From the NCBI RefSeq assembly GCF_003460505.1, contig NZ_QTVG01000006.1:124001-188000 (forward strand): 64,000 bases of DNA, in the 5' to 3' direction. This DNA is from Eubacterium sp. AF36-5BH (GTDB lineage: Bacteria; Bacillota; Clostridia; Lachnospirales; Lachnospiraceae). The notes beneath the pieces were generated by a model. That model was not told where the DNA came from. It ran no database searches and saw only the letters and a program-made list of their open reading frames with translations. Positions 34,691 to 44,260 of this stretch are shown here, one piece after another. Within the stretch, counting starts at the first letter, position 1; each line of letters begins with the position of its first letter. The position numbers and the translations under genes are program-made.

Positions 34691-35986
34691 ATGTCAATAT
34701 ACCAATTATTATGGTTGTTTCTGATTTATTCTTTTGTGGGATGGATTTTGGAAACAATTTTTGCAATTACCAAGCAGAGAAAAATTATTAATAGAGGTTT
34801 GATTAATGGGCCGTTTTGTACCGTTTATGGTTTTACGGGAGTGCTGATTACTGTTGCACTTAAAGATTTGTCAGGTGTATGGTTGTTTCTTTTTTCAGCT
34901 ATATATGCTTCTGTAATTGAATGGGTAGCAGGAAAGATTATTGAAAAAATCTGCCATGAAAGATGGTGGAACTATGAAAATAATAAGTTTAACTTAGGTG
35001 GCTATATTTCTCTTCAAACTTCGGTGCTTTGGGGAGTGTTAGGATTTATAGCGGTTACTTTTACGAATAGCCTGTTAATTGATGCTTATAAACTTATACC
35101 TTTTATGGTTGTAAGAATTATATTGATTGTTGTAGTTGTGGCATTAGCAGCGGATATGATTTTCTCACTTCTGATTCTTTACTATAATGGTAGAGGAATT
35201 GAGAAGGTTAAGAGTGCAAACAATAATTTTACTAAGTTAAGCAGAAAACTTGAAAAATGGTTAATAAGTAGAGTTAATAATAGAAAGAATAAGGCTTATC
35301 CTAAAACTGTAAAAGTTGAAAAGGAAGCAAAGGACAAAACAGTATTTGCCTATGGGTGTGGTTTTTACAAGTTGGTTGTTTTGTTTTTTGTAGGTGCCTT
35401 TGTAGGAGACATTATAGAAACTATTTTTTGCCGAATTACCATGGGAGAATGGATGAGCAGAAGTAGTGTTGTGTGGGGCCCTTTTAGTATTGTGTGGGGA
35501 CTGGCAATTGCAGCAGCTACTCTTATGCTTTACAAGTATAAGGACAGAAGTGACGGTTTTCTTTTTCTTATAGGAACCGGATTAGGTGGGGCTTATGAGT
35601 ATTTGTGCAGCGTGTTTACAGAAATAGTTTTTGGAAAAGTTTTTTGGGATTACAGCGATATACCTTTTAATTTAGGTGGTAGAATTAATTTACTTTATTG
35701 TTTCTTTTGGGGAATCGCAGCGGTAGTGTGGTTTAAGTTGATTTACACAAGACTTTCAAAAGTAATAGAAAAAATTCCTGTTAAGTTTGGTAAAATAACA
35801 ACTTGGATTTTGGTTGTTTTTATGATTGCAAATGTACTTATGTCATGTTTTGCTTTAACAAGATATGACCAGAGAGAAAAGGGTATAGATGCTAAACAGT
35901 CATGGCAGGTTTGGCTGGATAAACATTACGACGACGAAAAAATGATGAGAATTTATCCAAATGCCATAGTAACAAACAAAAAATAG
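34691..35986 (+). CDS. CmpB-like membrane protein (DUF1113/PF06541), internally duplicated
   Basis: 431 residues with about ten hydrophobic segments. Two related halves each contain the family pattern: FVGWILETIF, NGPFCTVYGF, EWVAGKIIEK, WNYENNKFNLGGYISL in the first; FVGDIIETIF, WGPFSIVWGL, EYLCSVFTEIVFG, WDYSDIPFNLGGRINL in the second. The family is labelled a putative ABC-transporter type IV, but no ATPase gene is near, and the function is not established. The halves are joined by a basic loop (residues about 175-225). GAGGGATTAAG precedes the ATG. Confidence 0.82.
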   Translation: MSIYQLLWLFLIYSFVGWILETIFAITKQRKIINRGLINGPFCTVYGFTGVLITVALKDLSGVWLFLFSAIYASVIEWVAGKIIEKICHERWWNYENNKFNLGGYISLQTSVLWGVLGFIAVTFTNSLLIDAYKLIPFMVVRIILIVVVVALAADMIFSLLILYYNGRGIEKVKSANNNFTKLSRKLEKWLISRVNNRKNKAYPKTVKVEKEAKDKTVFAYGCGFYKLVVLFFVGAFVGDIIETIFCRITMGEWMSRSSVVWGPFSIVWGLAIAAATLMLYKYKDRSDGFLFLIGTGLGGAYEYLCSVFTEIVFGKVFWDYSDIPFNLGGRINLLYCFFWGIAAVVWFKLIYTRLSKVIEKIPVKFGKITTWILVVFMIANVLMSCFALTRYDQREKGIDAKQSWQVWLDKHYDDEKMMRIYPNAIVTNKK

Positions 35987-36162
35987 AAGTATAATTACTG
36001 TTATGCAATGGAATGATTTAGAATTTCCCTATAGAGTAATGAATGTTTCAATATGTATACATTCTGGTGTGAAAAGAAAACAGTTGAGAGATAACGCTCA
36101 TCAGATGAGAACGTTGTAAGGAACAGTATTGGTTCCATATAGATTATAGAGAAGGATAAAAG

Positions 36163-39100
36163 ATGGCATTTACACATTTACATGTCCATACAGAATACAG
36201 TCTGTTGGATGGTTCAAGTAAAATAAAAGAAATAACAAAAAGAGCAAAAGAGCTTGGTATGGATAGCCTTGCCATAACAGACCATGGAGTTATGTATGGG
36301 GCGATTGATTTTTACAGAGCTGCATTGGCTAATGATATTAAACCAATTATTGGCTGTGAAGTTTATGTGGCTCCGGGCTCCCGTTTCGATAAAGAGGCAA
36401 ATGCAGGTGAGGACAGATACTATCACCTTATTTTGCTTGCGAAAAATAATACAGGTTACGAGAATCTTTGTAGAATTGTATCGAAAGGGTTTGTAGACGG
36501 ATTTTATTATAAGCCTAGAGTAGATTATGAAGTTCTTGAAAAATTTTCTGAAGGTATTATTTGTCTTAGTGCCTGTCTTGCAGGTGAGGTTCAAAGATAT
36601 CTTGCAAGAGACGAGTACGAGAAGGCAAAAGAGGCAGCAGTTCGTCATTTGAATATTTTCGGAAAAGATAATTATTTTTTGGAATTACAGGACCATGGAA
36701 TTCCTGAACAGAAAACAGTAAATCAGGCTTTGTTAAGATTAAGCAAGGAATTAGATATAGACTTAGTTTGTACAAATGATGTTCATTACACATACGCTGA
36801 TGATGTGGAAGCACATGATATTTTGCTGTGTATCCAGACAGGTAAGAAAAAATCTGATGAAGATAGAATGCGTTATGAAGGGGGCCAGTTTTATTTAAAA
36901 TCAGAAGAAGAGATGGCTTCTCTTTTTAAATATGCACCACAGGCATTGGAAAATACTCACAAGATTGCTGAGAGATGTAATGTAACATTTGAATTTGGTG
37001 TTACAAAACTTCCTAACTTTGAAGTGCCTGAAGGCTATACGCCTTGGACTTATTTAAAAGAATTATGCGAGGATGGTCTTCACAGAAGATATCCTGTTTT
37101 TAGCGGAGAAGTAGATGAACACTGTAAATTAACAAAAGAGCAGTTACAGGAAAGATTAGATTATGAATTAAATACAATTAAAAGTATGGGGTATGTAGAA
37201 TACTTTTTGATTGTGTGGGATTTTATACATTATGCAAAATCAAATGGTATAGCAGTAGGCCCGGGTAGAGGTTCAGCAGCCGGCAGTATTGTTTCTTATT
37301 GCTTGGAAATAACAGATATTGAGCCAATGAGATACAATTTGCTGTTTGAACGTTTCCTTAATCCGGAGCGTGTATCTATGCCCGATATTGACGTGGACTT
37401 TTGTATTGAAAGACGTCAGGAAGTAATTGATTATGTAGGAAGAAAATATGGAAAAGACCATGTGGCGCAGATTGTTACTTTTGGTACATTAAAGGCAAAA
37501 GGTGTAATCAGAGATGTGGCGCGTGTTCTTGATATGCCATACGCACAGGCAGATGCGATTGCAAAAATGATTCCAAATGATTTACACATGACTTTGGAAC
37601 TTGCCTTAAAACAAAATAAAGAATTAAAGAATCTCTATGACACAGACCCTGAAGTTAAATATTTAATAGACATGTCAATGAGACTTGAAGGTCTGCCAAG
37701 ACATGCGTCCATGCATGCGGCAGGTGTTGTTATTTGTGCAAAACCTGTAGATGAATATGTACCGCTTTCAAGAGCAGCAGACGGTTCAATAACAACTCAG
37801 TACATTATGACAACCTTGGAAGAACTGGGGCTTTTGAAAATGGATTTCCTTGGCCTTAGAAACTTAACTGTTATTCAGAATACTCAAAGATATATTAAGA
37901 AAAACAGAGGCATAGATTTAGATTTAAACAAAATAGATTATTCAGATAAAAAAGTTTTGGATTATATTGGAACAGGAAATACTGAAGGCATATTCCAGCT
38001 TGAAAGTGCCGGTATGAAAAACTTCATGAAGGAGTTAAAACCACAAAGTCTTGAAGATATAATTGCGGGTATTTCATTGTACCGACCAGGTCCAATGGAT
38101 TTTATACCAAAGTATATAGAAGGAAAAAATAATAAGGACAGTGTAACATACGATTGCCCACAGTTAGAGCCAATTCTTGAGCCAACCTATGGCTGTATTG
38201 TTTATCAGGAACAGGTAATGCAGATTGTTAGGGACTTGGCAGGTTATACATTAGGTCGAAGCGATTTGCTACGAAGAGCCATGTCAAAGAAAAAGGCTGA
38301 TGTAATGGCAAAGGAACGCCAGAAGTTTGTATATGGCGACGAGGCAGAAGGAGTAAAAGGTTGTATAAATAATGGAATCAGTGAAGAAATCGCAAACAAA
38401 ATTTACGATGAAATGACTGATTTTGCAAAATACGCTTTTAACAAATCTCATGCGGCGGCTTATGCAGTAGTTGCTTATCAGACAGCTTATTTGAAGTATT
38501 ACTATGCCGAAGAATTTATGGCAGCAATGCTTACGTCGGTAATGGACAACTCAGACAAGGTAGCTGAATATGTTTATTCCTGTCGTTCAATGGGCATTAA
38601 GATTTTACCGCCTGATATTAATGAAGGAGAGAGTGGCTTTTCAGCAGCGGATAAATGTATCCGTTATGGTTTAACAGCTATCAAAAATGTGGGTAAGGCA
38701 GTTATTGATGGCATAGTTGAAGAACGTGAAAAAAATGGCAAGTTTAAAGACTTAGAAGATTTCATCACAAGAACATCTTCAATAGGTGTTAATAAACGAG
38801 CTATTGAAAACTTTATAAAAGCTGGGGCTTTTGATTCTCTTGGAGCCACAAGAAAACAGATGATGATGGTTTATATTCAGATTATGGATGGTGTAAATCA
38901 GGAGAAAAAAGATGCCATGGCAGGTCAGACTTCATTTTTTGATTTTATTGATGATGAGGCTAAAGAGACTTACAAGGTTCAAATGCCAAATGTTGGGGAA
39001 TATGATACAGCACAGAAGTTAGAATTCGAAAAAGAGGTTATAGGAATTTATGCCAGTGGACATCCGCTTCAGGACCAGGAAGAAAAGTGGAGAAGAGTTA

Positions 39101-39648
39101 TAACGAATATGACTTTGGACTTTGCAGAACCGGAAGAGGGCGAAGAGTCAAAAGTTCAGGATAAAAGTAAAGTAGTAGTTGGTGGAATTATTAGTAATGT
39201 AACCAGAAAGTTTACAAAGACAGGTGCTCAAATGGCATTTATTACTTTGGAAGATTTGGTTGGTACAATTGAAGTTATTGTATTTCCAAGACAGTTTGAC
39301 AACAGTAGAAGGCTTCTTGAAGAAGGACGAAAAGTATTTGTGGAAGGTCAGGTGAGCATTGAGGAAAATGCTGCAGGAAAAGTAATGGCAAATAAGATTC
39401 GTGATTTTAGTGAAGTGCCTTCAGAGCTTTGGATAGCTTTTAAGGATAAGGAAACTTACATGGAAAAAGCACAGGAATTAACAGAAATAATTCTTGCTAA
39501 CCATGGCAACGATAAGGTTATTGTTGCTTTGGCAAAAGAGCGTCAAAGAAAAATGATGCCACCACAATATTCTGTAAACATTACAGAAGGATTAATAAAG
39601 TTATTAAAAGAAAAGTACGGTGATGACTTTGTAAAGGTTAGACAGTAA
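36163..39648 (+). CDS. dnaE: DNA polymerase III alpha subunit (DnaE)
   Basis: 1161 residues. The N-terminal PHP domain starts FTHLHVHTEYSLLDGSS and has ITDHGVMYG. The polymerase palm has GPGRGSAAGSIVSYC and the catalytic PDIDVDF at 407-413. LPRHASMHAAGVVI, LYRPGPMDFIP, YQEQVMQI and FNKSHAAAYA follow. A helix-hairpin-helix region and an OB fold (VVVGGIISNVTRKFTKTGAQMAFITLED) close the protein. Firmicutes usually also have PolC; DnaE then extends primers. Single start with GAGAAGGA ribosome site. Confidence 0.96.
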   Translation: MAFTHLHVHTEYSLLDGSSKIKEITKRAKELGMDSLAITDHGVMYGAIDFYRAALANDIKPIIGCEVYVAPGSRFDKEANAGEDRYYHLILLAKNNTGYENLCRIVSKGFVDGFYYKPRVDYEVLEKFSEGIICLSACLAGEVQRYLARDEYEKAKEAAVRHLNIFGKDNYFLELQDHGIPEQKTVNQALLRLSKELDIDLVCTNDVHYTYADDVEAHDILLCIQTGKKKSDEDRMRYEGGQFYLKSEEEMASLFKYAPQALENTHKIAERCNVTFEFGVTKLPNFEVPEGYTPWTYLKELCEDGLHRRYPVFSGEVDEHCKLTKEQLQERLDYELNTIKSMGYVEYFLIVWDFIHYAKSNGIAVGPGRGSAAGSIVSYCLEITDIEPMRYNLLFERFLNPERVSMPDIDVDFCIERRQEVIDYVGRKYGKDHVAQIVTFGTLKAKGVIRDVARVLDMPYAQADAIAKMIPNDLHMTLELALKQNKELKNLYDTDPEVKYLIDMSMRLEGLPRHASMHAAGVVICAKPVDEYVPLSRAADGSITTQYIMTTLEELGLLKMDFLGLRNLTVIQNTQRYIKKNRGIDLDLNKIDYSDKKVLDYIGTGNTEGIFQLESAGMKNFMKELKPQSLEDIIAGISLYRPGPMDFIPKYIEGKNNKDSVTYDCPQLEPILEPTYGCIVYQEQVMQIVRDLAGYTLGRSDLLRRAMSKKKADVMAKERQKFVYGDEAEGVKGCINNGISEEIANKIYDEMTDFAKYAFNKSHAAAYAVVAYQTAYLKYYYAEEFMAAMLTSVMDNSDKVAEYVYSCRSMGIKILPPDINEGESGFSAADKCIRYGLTAIKNVGKAVIDGIVEEREKNGKFKDLEDFITRTSSIGVNKRAIENFIKAGAFDSLGATRKQMMMVYIQIMDGVNQEKKDAMAGQTSFFDFIDDEAKETYKVQMPNVGEYDTAQKLEFEKEVIGIYASGHPLQDQEEKWRRVITNMTLDFAEPEEGEESKVQDKSKVVVGGIISNVTRKFTKTGAQMAFITLEDLVGTIEVIVFPRQFDNSRRLLEEGRKVFVEGQVSIEENAAGKVMANKIRDFSEVPSELWIAFKDKETYMEKAQELTEIILANHGNDKVIVALAKERQRKMMPPQYSVNITEGLIKLLKEKYGDDFVKVRQ

Positions 39649-39686
39649 TCGTATATGGGACAGATTTGTAAGGGTAGGTGAAATAA

Positions 39687-40469
39687 GTGATAACATCCGC
39701 GTCAAATGAGCAGATTAAACAAATAATACAGTTGAAAGAAAAATCGAAAGTTAGAAAACAGAAGAATCAGTTTGTTGTTGAAGGAATCAAGATGTTTTCA
39801 GAAATTCCTGATGACCAGCTTGTAGCAACTTATGTGTCGGAGTCTTTTGCAGAAGAAAATAAATATGCCTTTAAGGGAGAAAACTTTGAAGTCGTAAGTG
39901 ATAGTGTTTTTAAGAAAATATCAGATACAGTAACTCCACAGGGCATTATGGCAATTGTAGAGAAGAATGCTTACACATTAGATGATATTATTGAAAATGT
40001 AAACAATAATATTACTCAAAAAGGTCGTAGCTGTGTTGTAGTATTAGACAGATTACAGGATCCGGGAAATTTGGGTACAATTGTAAGAACAGGTGAAGGC
40101 GCAGGAATCTCTGGTATAATTATGAGCTCAGGGTGTGCTGATATTTATAATCCTAAAGTAATCCGTTCAACAATGGGGTCAATTTTCAGAGTGCCTTTTA
40201 CTGTTGTTTCAGATTTGCCTGAGGCAATTGAAACTTTAAAAGAAAACAGTATTACAACTTATGCAGCTCACTTAAAAGGTGAAGAGTACAATAAAGGAGT
40301 TTTTGAAAAAAACGTTGCCCTTTTAATTGGCAATGAAGCTAAAGGCTTAAGCGATGAAGTGTCAGGGAAGGCTGATAGATTAATAAAGATTCCAATGGAA
40401 GGAAAAGTTGAGTCTTTAAACGCAGCCATTGCTACAGCAATTTTAATGTATCAATGTATAGATGTATAA
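39687..40469 (+). CDS. TrmH/SpoU-family RNA 2'-O-methyltransferase
   Basis: 260 residues. The N-terminal substrate-binding part (RKQKNQFVVEGIKMFSE) is followed by the SPOUT knot: VVLDRLQDPGNLGTIVRTGEGAGISGI (motif 1), NPKVIRSTMGSIFRVPF, LIGNEAKGLSDEV (motif 2) and IPMEGKVESLNAAIATAILMYQ (motif 3). It uses SAM to methylate a ribose in rRNA or tRNA; the target base is not predictable from sequence. The start is GTG at 39687, behind GGGTAGGTG. It is 38 bases after dnaE and probably in its transcript. Confidence 0.92.
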   Translation: MITSASNEQIKQIIQLKEKSKVRKQKNQFVVEGIKMFSEIPDDQLVATYVSESFAEENKYAFKGENFEVVSDSVFKKISDTVTPQGIMAIVEKNAYTLDDIIENVNNNITQKGRSCVVVLDRLQDPGNLGTIVRTGEGAGISGIIMSSGCADIYNPKVIRSTMGSIFRVPFTVVSDLPEAIETLKENSITTYAAHLKGEEYNKGVFEKNVALLIGNEAKGLSDEVSGKADRLIKIPMEGKVESLNAAIATAILMYQCIDV

Positions 40470-40599
40470 TTATTTTGTATAGATGGTAATTAGAGTTGGA
40501 AGTATATTGCTGAAAGCCAATATACTGCTACAAAAAGGTATGCTGTTAGGAATGCGTATATTAAACATAATTAAAAAAACAGAATAGATAGTTGATAAG

Positions 40600-40643
40600 A
40601 TAAGAAAATGGAAGGTTCATAAACAAACCTTCCATTTTCTTAT
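40600..40643. terminator. Bidirectional terminator between the methyltransferase gene and mecA
   Basis: ATAAGAAAATGGAAGGTT (40600-40617) is fully complementary to AACCTTCCATTTTCTTAT (40626-40643) with an 8-base loop, suited to both converging genes. Confidence 0.88.
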
Positions 40644-40646
40644 GTG

Positions 40647-41360
40647 TTATATTTTTCCTAATTTTTCTATTGCTTTGTTTGCAACTATTTCTTCAAAATG
40701 TTCCATGTAGAATAATTCTTTTGCGTATGTTGGAGTCTCTCTGTGTCCATTTTCTGTTAAGATGCTACATATCTTGTTAAGAATATGTTCATCCGTTGCC
40801 GGCATGCATAAAGACAAATAATATTTATTGTTAAAAGGTGATTTGTATAATGAACTGTCACCCTTATATGCAGAAGCTATCATGTTAGCCACAGAAATTA
40901 CATCTCTTAAGTTGTCAAAAGAATAAATACTATATAGTAATGAATCATCATCGCCGTTTTCTTCTGAATATGGTTTTTGTGTCTCGCCATCACTTGGGTC
41001 GTTAATCTGTTCAATTTCGTTTAAATCGATTTCTAAGTCATCAAGGTGAGAAAGAAAACTATCTTTAAATTCTTTTGAGAAAAATTTTGAAAGATGTTCT
41101 TCTGTCTCTTCAGGATTTTCAACTTTGGTAATTACCAAAATAATGCTTTCCGGTGAAACAGGAATTGCTTCAACCATCAGTGGAATATCACCTACGTCGA
41201 AACCAAAATCGTCATTGGCTTGTTTCATCATATCCTGAAAAAGCTCTCTGGTCTTGCCCGAACCATATGCTAATTCGCTAATTTTTATATCGCGGTCAGC
41301 AAGATCTTCTTTTGTTAAAGTACAGCGAATCTGATTTTCATTTATTTTTTCAATCTTCAT
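40647..41360 (-). CDS. mecA: MecA-like adaptor protein for ClpC
   Basis: About 237 residues. The N-terminal target-binding part starts MKIEKINENQIRCTLTKEDL, then ISELAYGSGKTRELFQDMMKQANDDFGF. An acidic linker (about 115-135, SDGETQKPYSEENGDD) leads to the C-terminal ClpC-binding domain (YSIYSFDNLRDVISVANMI, SLYKSPFNNKYYLSL, YAKELFYMEHFEEIVANKAIEKL). MecA recruits substrates such as ComK or Spx to the ClpCP protease. The ATG at 41360 has GAGGTGA five bases upstream; a GTG at 41369 inside that site is a less likely start. Confidence 0.92.
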   Translation of the reverse strand: MKIEKINENQIRCTLTKEDLADRDIKISELAYGSGKTRELFQDMMKQANDDFGFDVGDIPLMVEAIPVSPESIILVITKVENPEETEEHLSKFFSKEFKDSFLSHLDDLEIDLNEIEQINDPSDGETQKPYSEENGDDDSLLYSIYSFDNLRDVISVANMIASAYKGDSSLYKSPFNNKYYLSLCMPATDEHILNKICSILTENGHRETPTYAKELFYMEHFEEIVANKAIEKLGKI

Positions 41361-41583
41361 AAAAATCACCTCACATTTGATTACTTATATTCCTTCTAAT
41401 AGTATATCCAATAAAATTAGAAGTGTAAAGTTTTTCAATTAGTAATATATAACAGTTACTTTGTATATAAAAAATTATAACAAATAACAGTATACAATAT
41501 ATATTCTAAAAGTGTATAAAATATGACAAATTTATAAAAATAATTATTAAAAAGCATAAAAAGCAAAATAACAAAAAAATATG

Positions 41584-41611
41584 TTGAAATATTAAAACAA
41601 TATGTTATAAT
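41584..41611 (+). promoter_or_regulatory. Promoter of the GH18 lipoprotein gene
   Basis: TTGAAA (41584-41589), 16-bp spacer, TATAAT (41606-41611). The leader to the start codon is about 230 bases. It contains AACTTGAC/GTTGAGTT (about 41657-41664 and 41679-41686, with G-U pairs) enclosed by GGGGA/TTCCC, and AGCTATAGCT (about 41695-41704). I could not match it to a known riboswitch. The upstream part of the gap (41361-41580) is AT-rich with no feature. Confidence 0.6.
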
Positions 41612-41846
41612 GAAAAAACATCATATACATTAGGGGATTTTTCACGAAAAGCATAACTTGACTAAATAATTAATAAGGTTGAGTTTCCCTATGAAAGCTA
41701 TAGCTGTGAGCAGATTGTCATGAATAGATTTAAGAGAATGTTAAGAAAGTTTTCAAGAATCTTTACAATTTGTCCACAGCTATTTTCTTCACATACATTA
41801 GCTGATGTGTTATGATAACAAACGTAGGATGACGAAGGAGGAAGAA

Positions 41847-43634
41847 ATGAAAAGAAACATAAAAGTGATTTTGCTTACATCCCTTGTAACTTTGTCTATG
41901 TTTGTAGTAAGCGGATGTGATTTATTTATAAAAACTAATAAAGGAAGCGTTGACTTGAAATGGTACATGGGACTTACATATGAAGATGACAGCAAGAACG
42001 ACGTTGCCTATAAGACATCTGTTGGTGACCAGGTAGTAGCAGTAGCTTTGGAAGATAAATACAGCGATGAATACGGAATCATCAAGGATACATCGGCTTA
42101 TGTTAATATTGACACTGTTAAGTCAAATATTGATAAAAGATTTTATTGGGACAAGAAAGATAAGAAACTGTTTTTTACAAATGCAACAGAAGTATATTAT
42201 GTAGATGAAAACCAGCCCACAGTTATTCATGGCAATACAGATGAAACAGTGAATTACAAAGTATTTTTAAAAGAAAAGAAGAAATGTTATGTTAATTTAC
42301 AGTTTATCCAGAAGTTCGTTGATTTAGACTCAAAGATAACAAAGAAGTCAGGCAAGGCACCGGCAATTATCAGTTTGAAATATACAAGCGGTGAGAAGAC
42401 TACTTTTAAGACAGATAGCGAAATTGAAATGAGAACAAAAGGTGATTATCAGAATCTTATTGTTAAGACACTTTCAAAAGGCACAACTGTTACACTTCTT
42501 GGTTCAGGAAAAAACTGGGATAAAGTAAGAACAGATGACGGCTATATTGGTTATGTACCGGTTAAGGAATTAACTGATAAAAGTAAGAAAAAGGTATCTT
42601 ACAAAAATGATGACAGTGAATATAAACATATCGCTATGGATGGAAAAGTAAGTTTAGCCTGGAATCAGATATATAACCAGACAGCTAATAAGAATTTAGA
42701 ATCACTTCTTTCTAAAACAAAAGATATAAATGTAGTTTCACCTACATGGTTTTCTCTTGTAGATAGAAACGGTAATTTATCAACATTGGCAGATTTGGAT
42801 TATGTGGAAAAAGCTCATAAGAAAAATATACAGGTGTGGGCATTGTTTAATGATTTTACAGATAGAAATTTAACAAAAAAGGTGCTTACATCTACAAAAC
42901 TTAGACAAAGACTTGTAACTAACATTATGTATTATGTAGACAGTTACGAACTTGATGGAGTCAACATTGATTTTGAATATATATCAAAAGATATAATCGA
43001 TGATTATTTGCAGTTTTTAAGAGAACTTTCAGTAGAATGTAGAAAAAATAAGATTGTATTGTCAATTGATAATTATGCACCATCAGAGTGGAGTGGTTAT
43101 TTTGACAGGGAACAGCAACTGAAATTAGCTGACTATCTTATTATAATGAATTATGATGAACATACTTCAGGCAGTAAAGAAGCAGGTTCAGTGTCATCTA
43201 TGTCATACGCTGAGAATTCAATTAAAGAGACTATTAATCAGGCAAAGGATTCTTCAAGAATTGTCGGGGCAATACCATTTTACACAAGAGCTTGGAAGGA
43301 AACTCCTGAAGAGTACAGCGACGGAACAGGCATTTTTGTAGAAGATGCGGCAAATGGTAATTACTATTTGGCAAGTGAGGCTCTTGGAATGGAAGCGGCA
43401 GAAAAAGCATATAATAGAGCAGGCGTTAAGCCGTCTTTTGATAAAACAACAGGTCAGAATTTTGTAACATATCAAAAGGGACATACGACAGTTTCAATTT
43501 GGCTTGAAGATGAAACATCAGTTAAATCAAGACTTGAATTGATGAAAAAATATAATTTAGCAGGAGCAGCTTATTGGTCATTGGGTCAGGAGAAAGCTGA
43601 TATATGGAACATAATAGACCAGTATTTTGAATAA
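41847..43634 (+). CDS. GH18-domain lipoprotein with SH3-like domain
   Basis: 595 residues. A lipoprotein signal ends at V-S-G-C (Cys about 25). A copper-amine-oxidase-like/beta region follows, then a bacterial SH3 domain (about 190-240; MRTKGDYQNLIVKTLSKGTT, WDKVRTDDGYIGYVPV). The rest is a GH18 barrel with LDGVNIDFEY, in which catalytic Glu is residue 377. The layout resembles spore-cortex and cell-wall GH18 enzymes (SleL/YaaH-like) more than secreted chitinases, so the likely substrate is peptidoglycan or another GlcNAc polymer. The ATG at 41847 follows GAAGGAGG; upstream in-frame codons have no ribosome site. Confidence 0.87.
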   Translation: MKRNIKVILLTSLVTLSMFVVSGCDLFIKTNKGSVDLKWYMGLTYEDDSKNDVAYKTSVGDQVVAVALEDKYSDEYGIIKDTSAYVNIDTVKSNIDKRFYWDKKDKKLFFTNATEVYYVDENQPTVIHGNTDETVNYKVFLKEKKKCYVNLQFIQKFVDLDSKITKKSGKAPAIISLKYTSGEKTTFKTDSEIEMRTKGDYQNLIVKTLSKGTTVTLLGSGKNWDKVRTDDGYIGYVPVKELTDKSKKKVSYKNDDSEYKHIAMDGKVSLAWNQIYNQTANKNLESLLSKTKDINVVSPTWFSLVDRNGNLSTLADLDYVEKAHKKNIQVWALFNDFTDRNLTKKVLTSTKLRQRLVTNIMYYVDSYELDGVNIDFEYISKDIIDDYLQFLRELSVECRKNKIVLSIDNYAPSEWSGYFDREQQLKLADYLIIMNYDEHTSGSKEAGSVSSMSYAENSIKETINQAKDSSRIVGAIPFYTRAWKETPEEYSDGTGIFVEDAANGNYYLASEALGMEAAEKAYNRAGVKPSFDKTTGQNFVTYQKGHTTVSIWLEDETSVKSRLELMKKYNLAGAAYWSLGQEKADIWNIIDQYFE

Positions 43635-43683
43635 CCTAAACGTAAGTAATTAAACTACACATGAGAATGTTGGGATAAGCTTT

Positions 43684-43755
43684 AAGGAGTATTACAACTG
43701 TAGGGAATGCTACAACTGCAAGGAATATTACAACTGTAAGGAATGTTACAAATGG
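43684..43755 (+). repeat. Four 18-bp tandem repeats ending on the tadA start codon
   Basis: Units at 43684-43701, 43702-43719, 43720-43737 and 43738-43755 follow the pattern ARGGARTRYTACAACTGY; the last ends TTACAAATGG, where the tadA ATG sits. Each unit carries an AGGA or GGGA core like a Shine-Dalgarno site. The unit length is a multiple of three, but an in-frame TAA at 43737 separates the repeats from tadA. Confidence 0.85.
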
Positions 43756-44204
43756 AAGAAAAATATATGAAACAGGCAATTAATCAGGCAAAAAAAGCCC
43801 TGGCAATTGGAGAAGTGCCTATAGGCTGTGTTATTGTTTATGATGGTAAGGTTATAGGACGTGGCTACAACAGAAGAATGACAGATAAGAATACATTAAG
43901 TCATGCCGAACTAAATGCCATAAAGAAGGCAAGTAAGAAACTGGATGATTGGCGACTGGATGATTGCGAAATGTATGTAACAACTGAACCATGCCAAATG
44001 TGTGCAGGTGCAATAGTTCAGGCTAGAATTAAAAAAGTCTATATTGGTTGCATGAATCCAAAGGCAGGTTGTGCAGGTTCCATTATGAATCTTCTTCAGG
44101 TAGATAAGTTTAACCACCAGGTTGAAATTGAGTCAGGAATAATGAAAGAAGAATGTAGTACATTGTTGAAAGATTTTTTTAAAAAATTAAGGAATCGCGG
44201 TTGA
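43752..44204 (+). CDS. tadA: tRNA-specific adenosine deaminase
   Basis: 150 residues. The zinc site has SHAELNA with the catalytic Glu and TEPCQMCAGAIVQARI. It deaminates A34 to inosine in the anticodon of tRNA-Arg(ACG). The N-terminus EEKYMKQAINQAKKALAIGEVPIGCVIV fits the family. The ATG at 43752 is nine bases after AAGGA; an ATG at 43743 directly abuts that site and is less likely. The stop codon overlaps the -35 box of the SRP RNA promoter. Confidence 0.94.
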   Translation: MEEKYMKQAINQAKKALAIGEVPIGCVIVYDGKVIGRGYNRRMTDKNTLSHAELNAIKKASKKLDDWRLDDCEMYVTTEPCQMCAGAIVQARIKKVYIGCMNPKAGCAGSIMNLLQVDKFNHQVEIESGIMKEECSTLLKDFFKKLRNRG

Positions 44205-44229
44205 CAAAAAAATGCCTGTAGGGTATGCT
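44201..44229 (+). promoter_or_regulatory. Promoter of the SRP RNA gene
   Basis: TTGACA (44201-44206, perfect), 17-bp spacer, TATGCT (44224-44229). The -35 overlaps the tadA stop codon. Transcription would begin near 44236, about 25 bases before the expected mature 5' end, which implies 5' processing. Confidence 0.8.
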
Positions 44230-44260
44230 TAAACTCGATTGTAAAAAAATACGATATAAC

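Noticed and set aside
41612..41846. Cyclic di-GMP (GEMM) or c-di-AMP riboswitch
   Set aside because: The CGCAAAGC-type and other conserved core bases of these classes are missing.
43684..43755. CRISPR array
   Set aside because: The 18-bp units are directly adjacent without spacers, and no cas gene is in the window.
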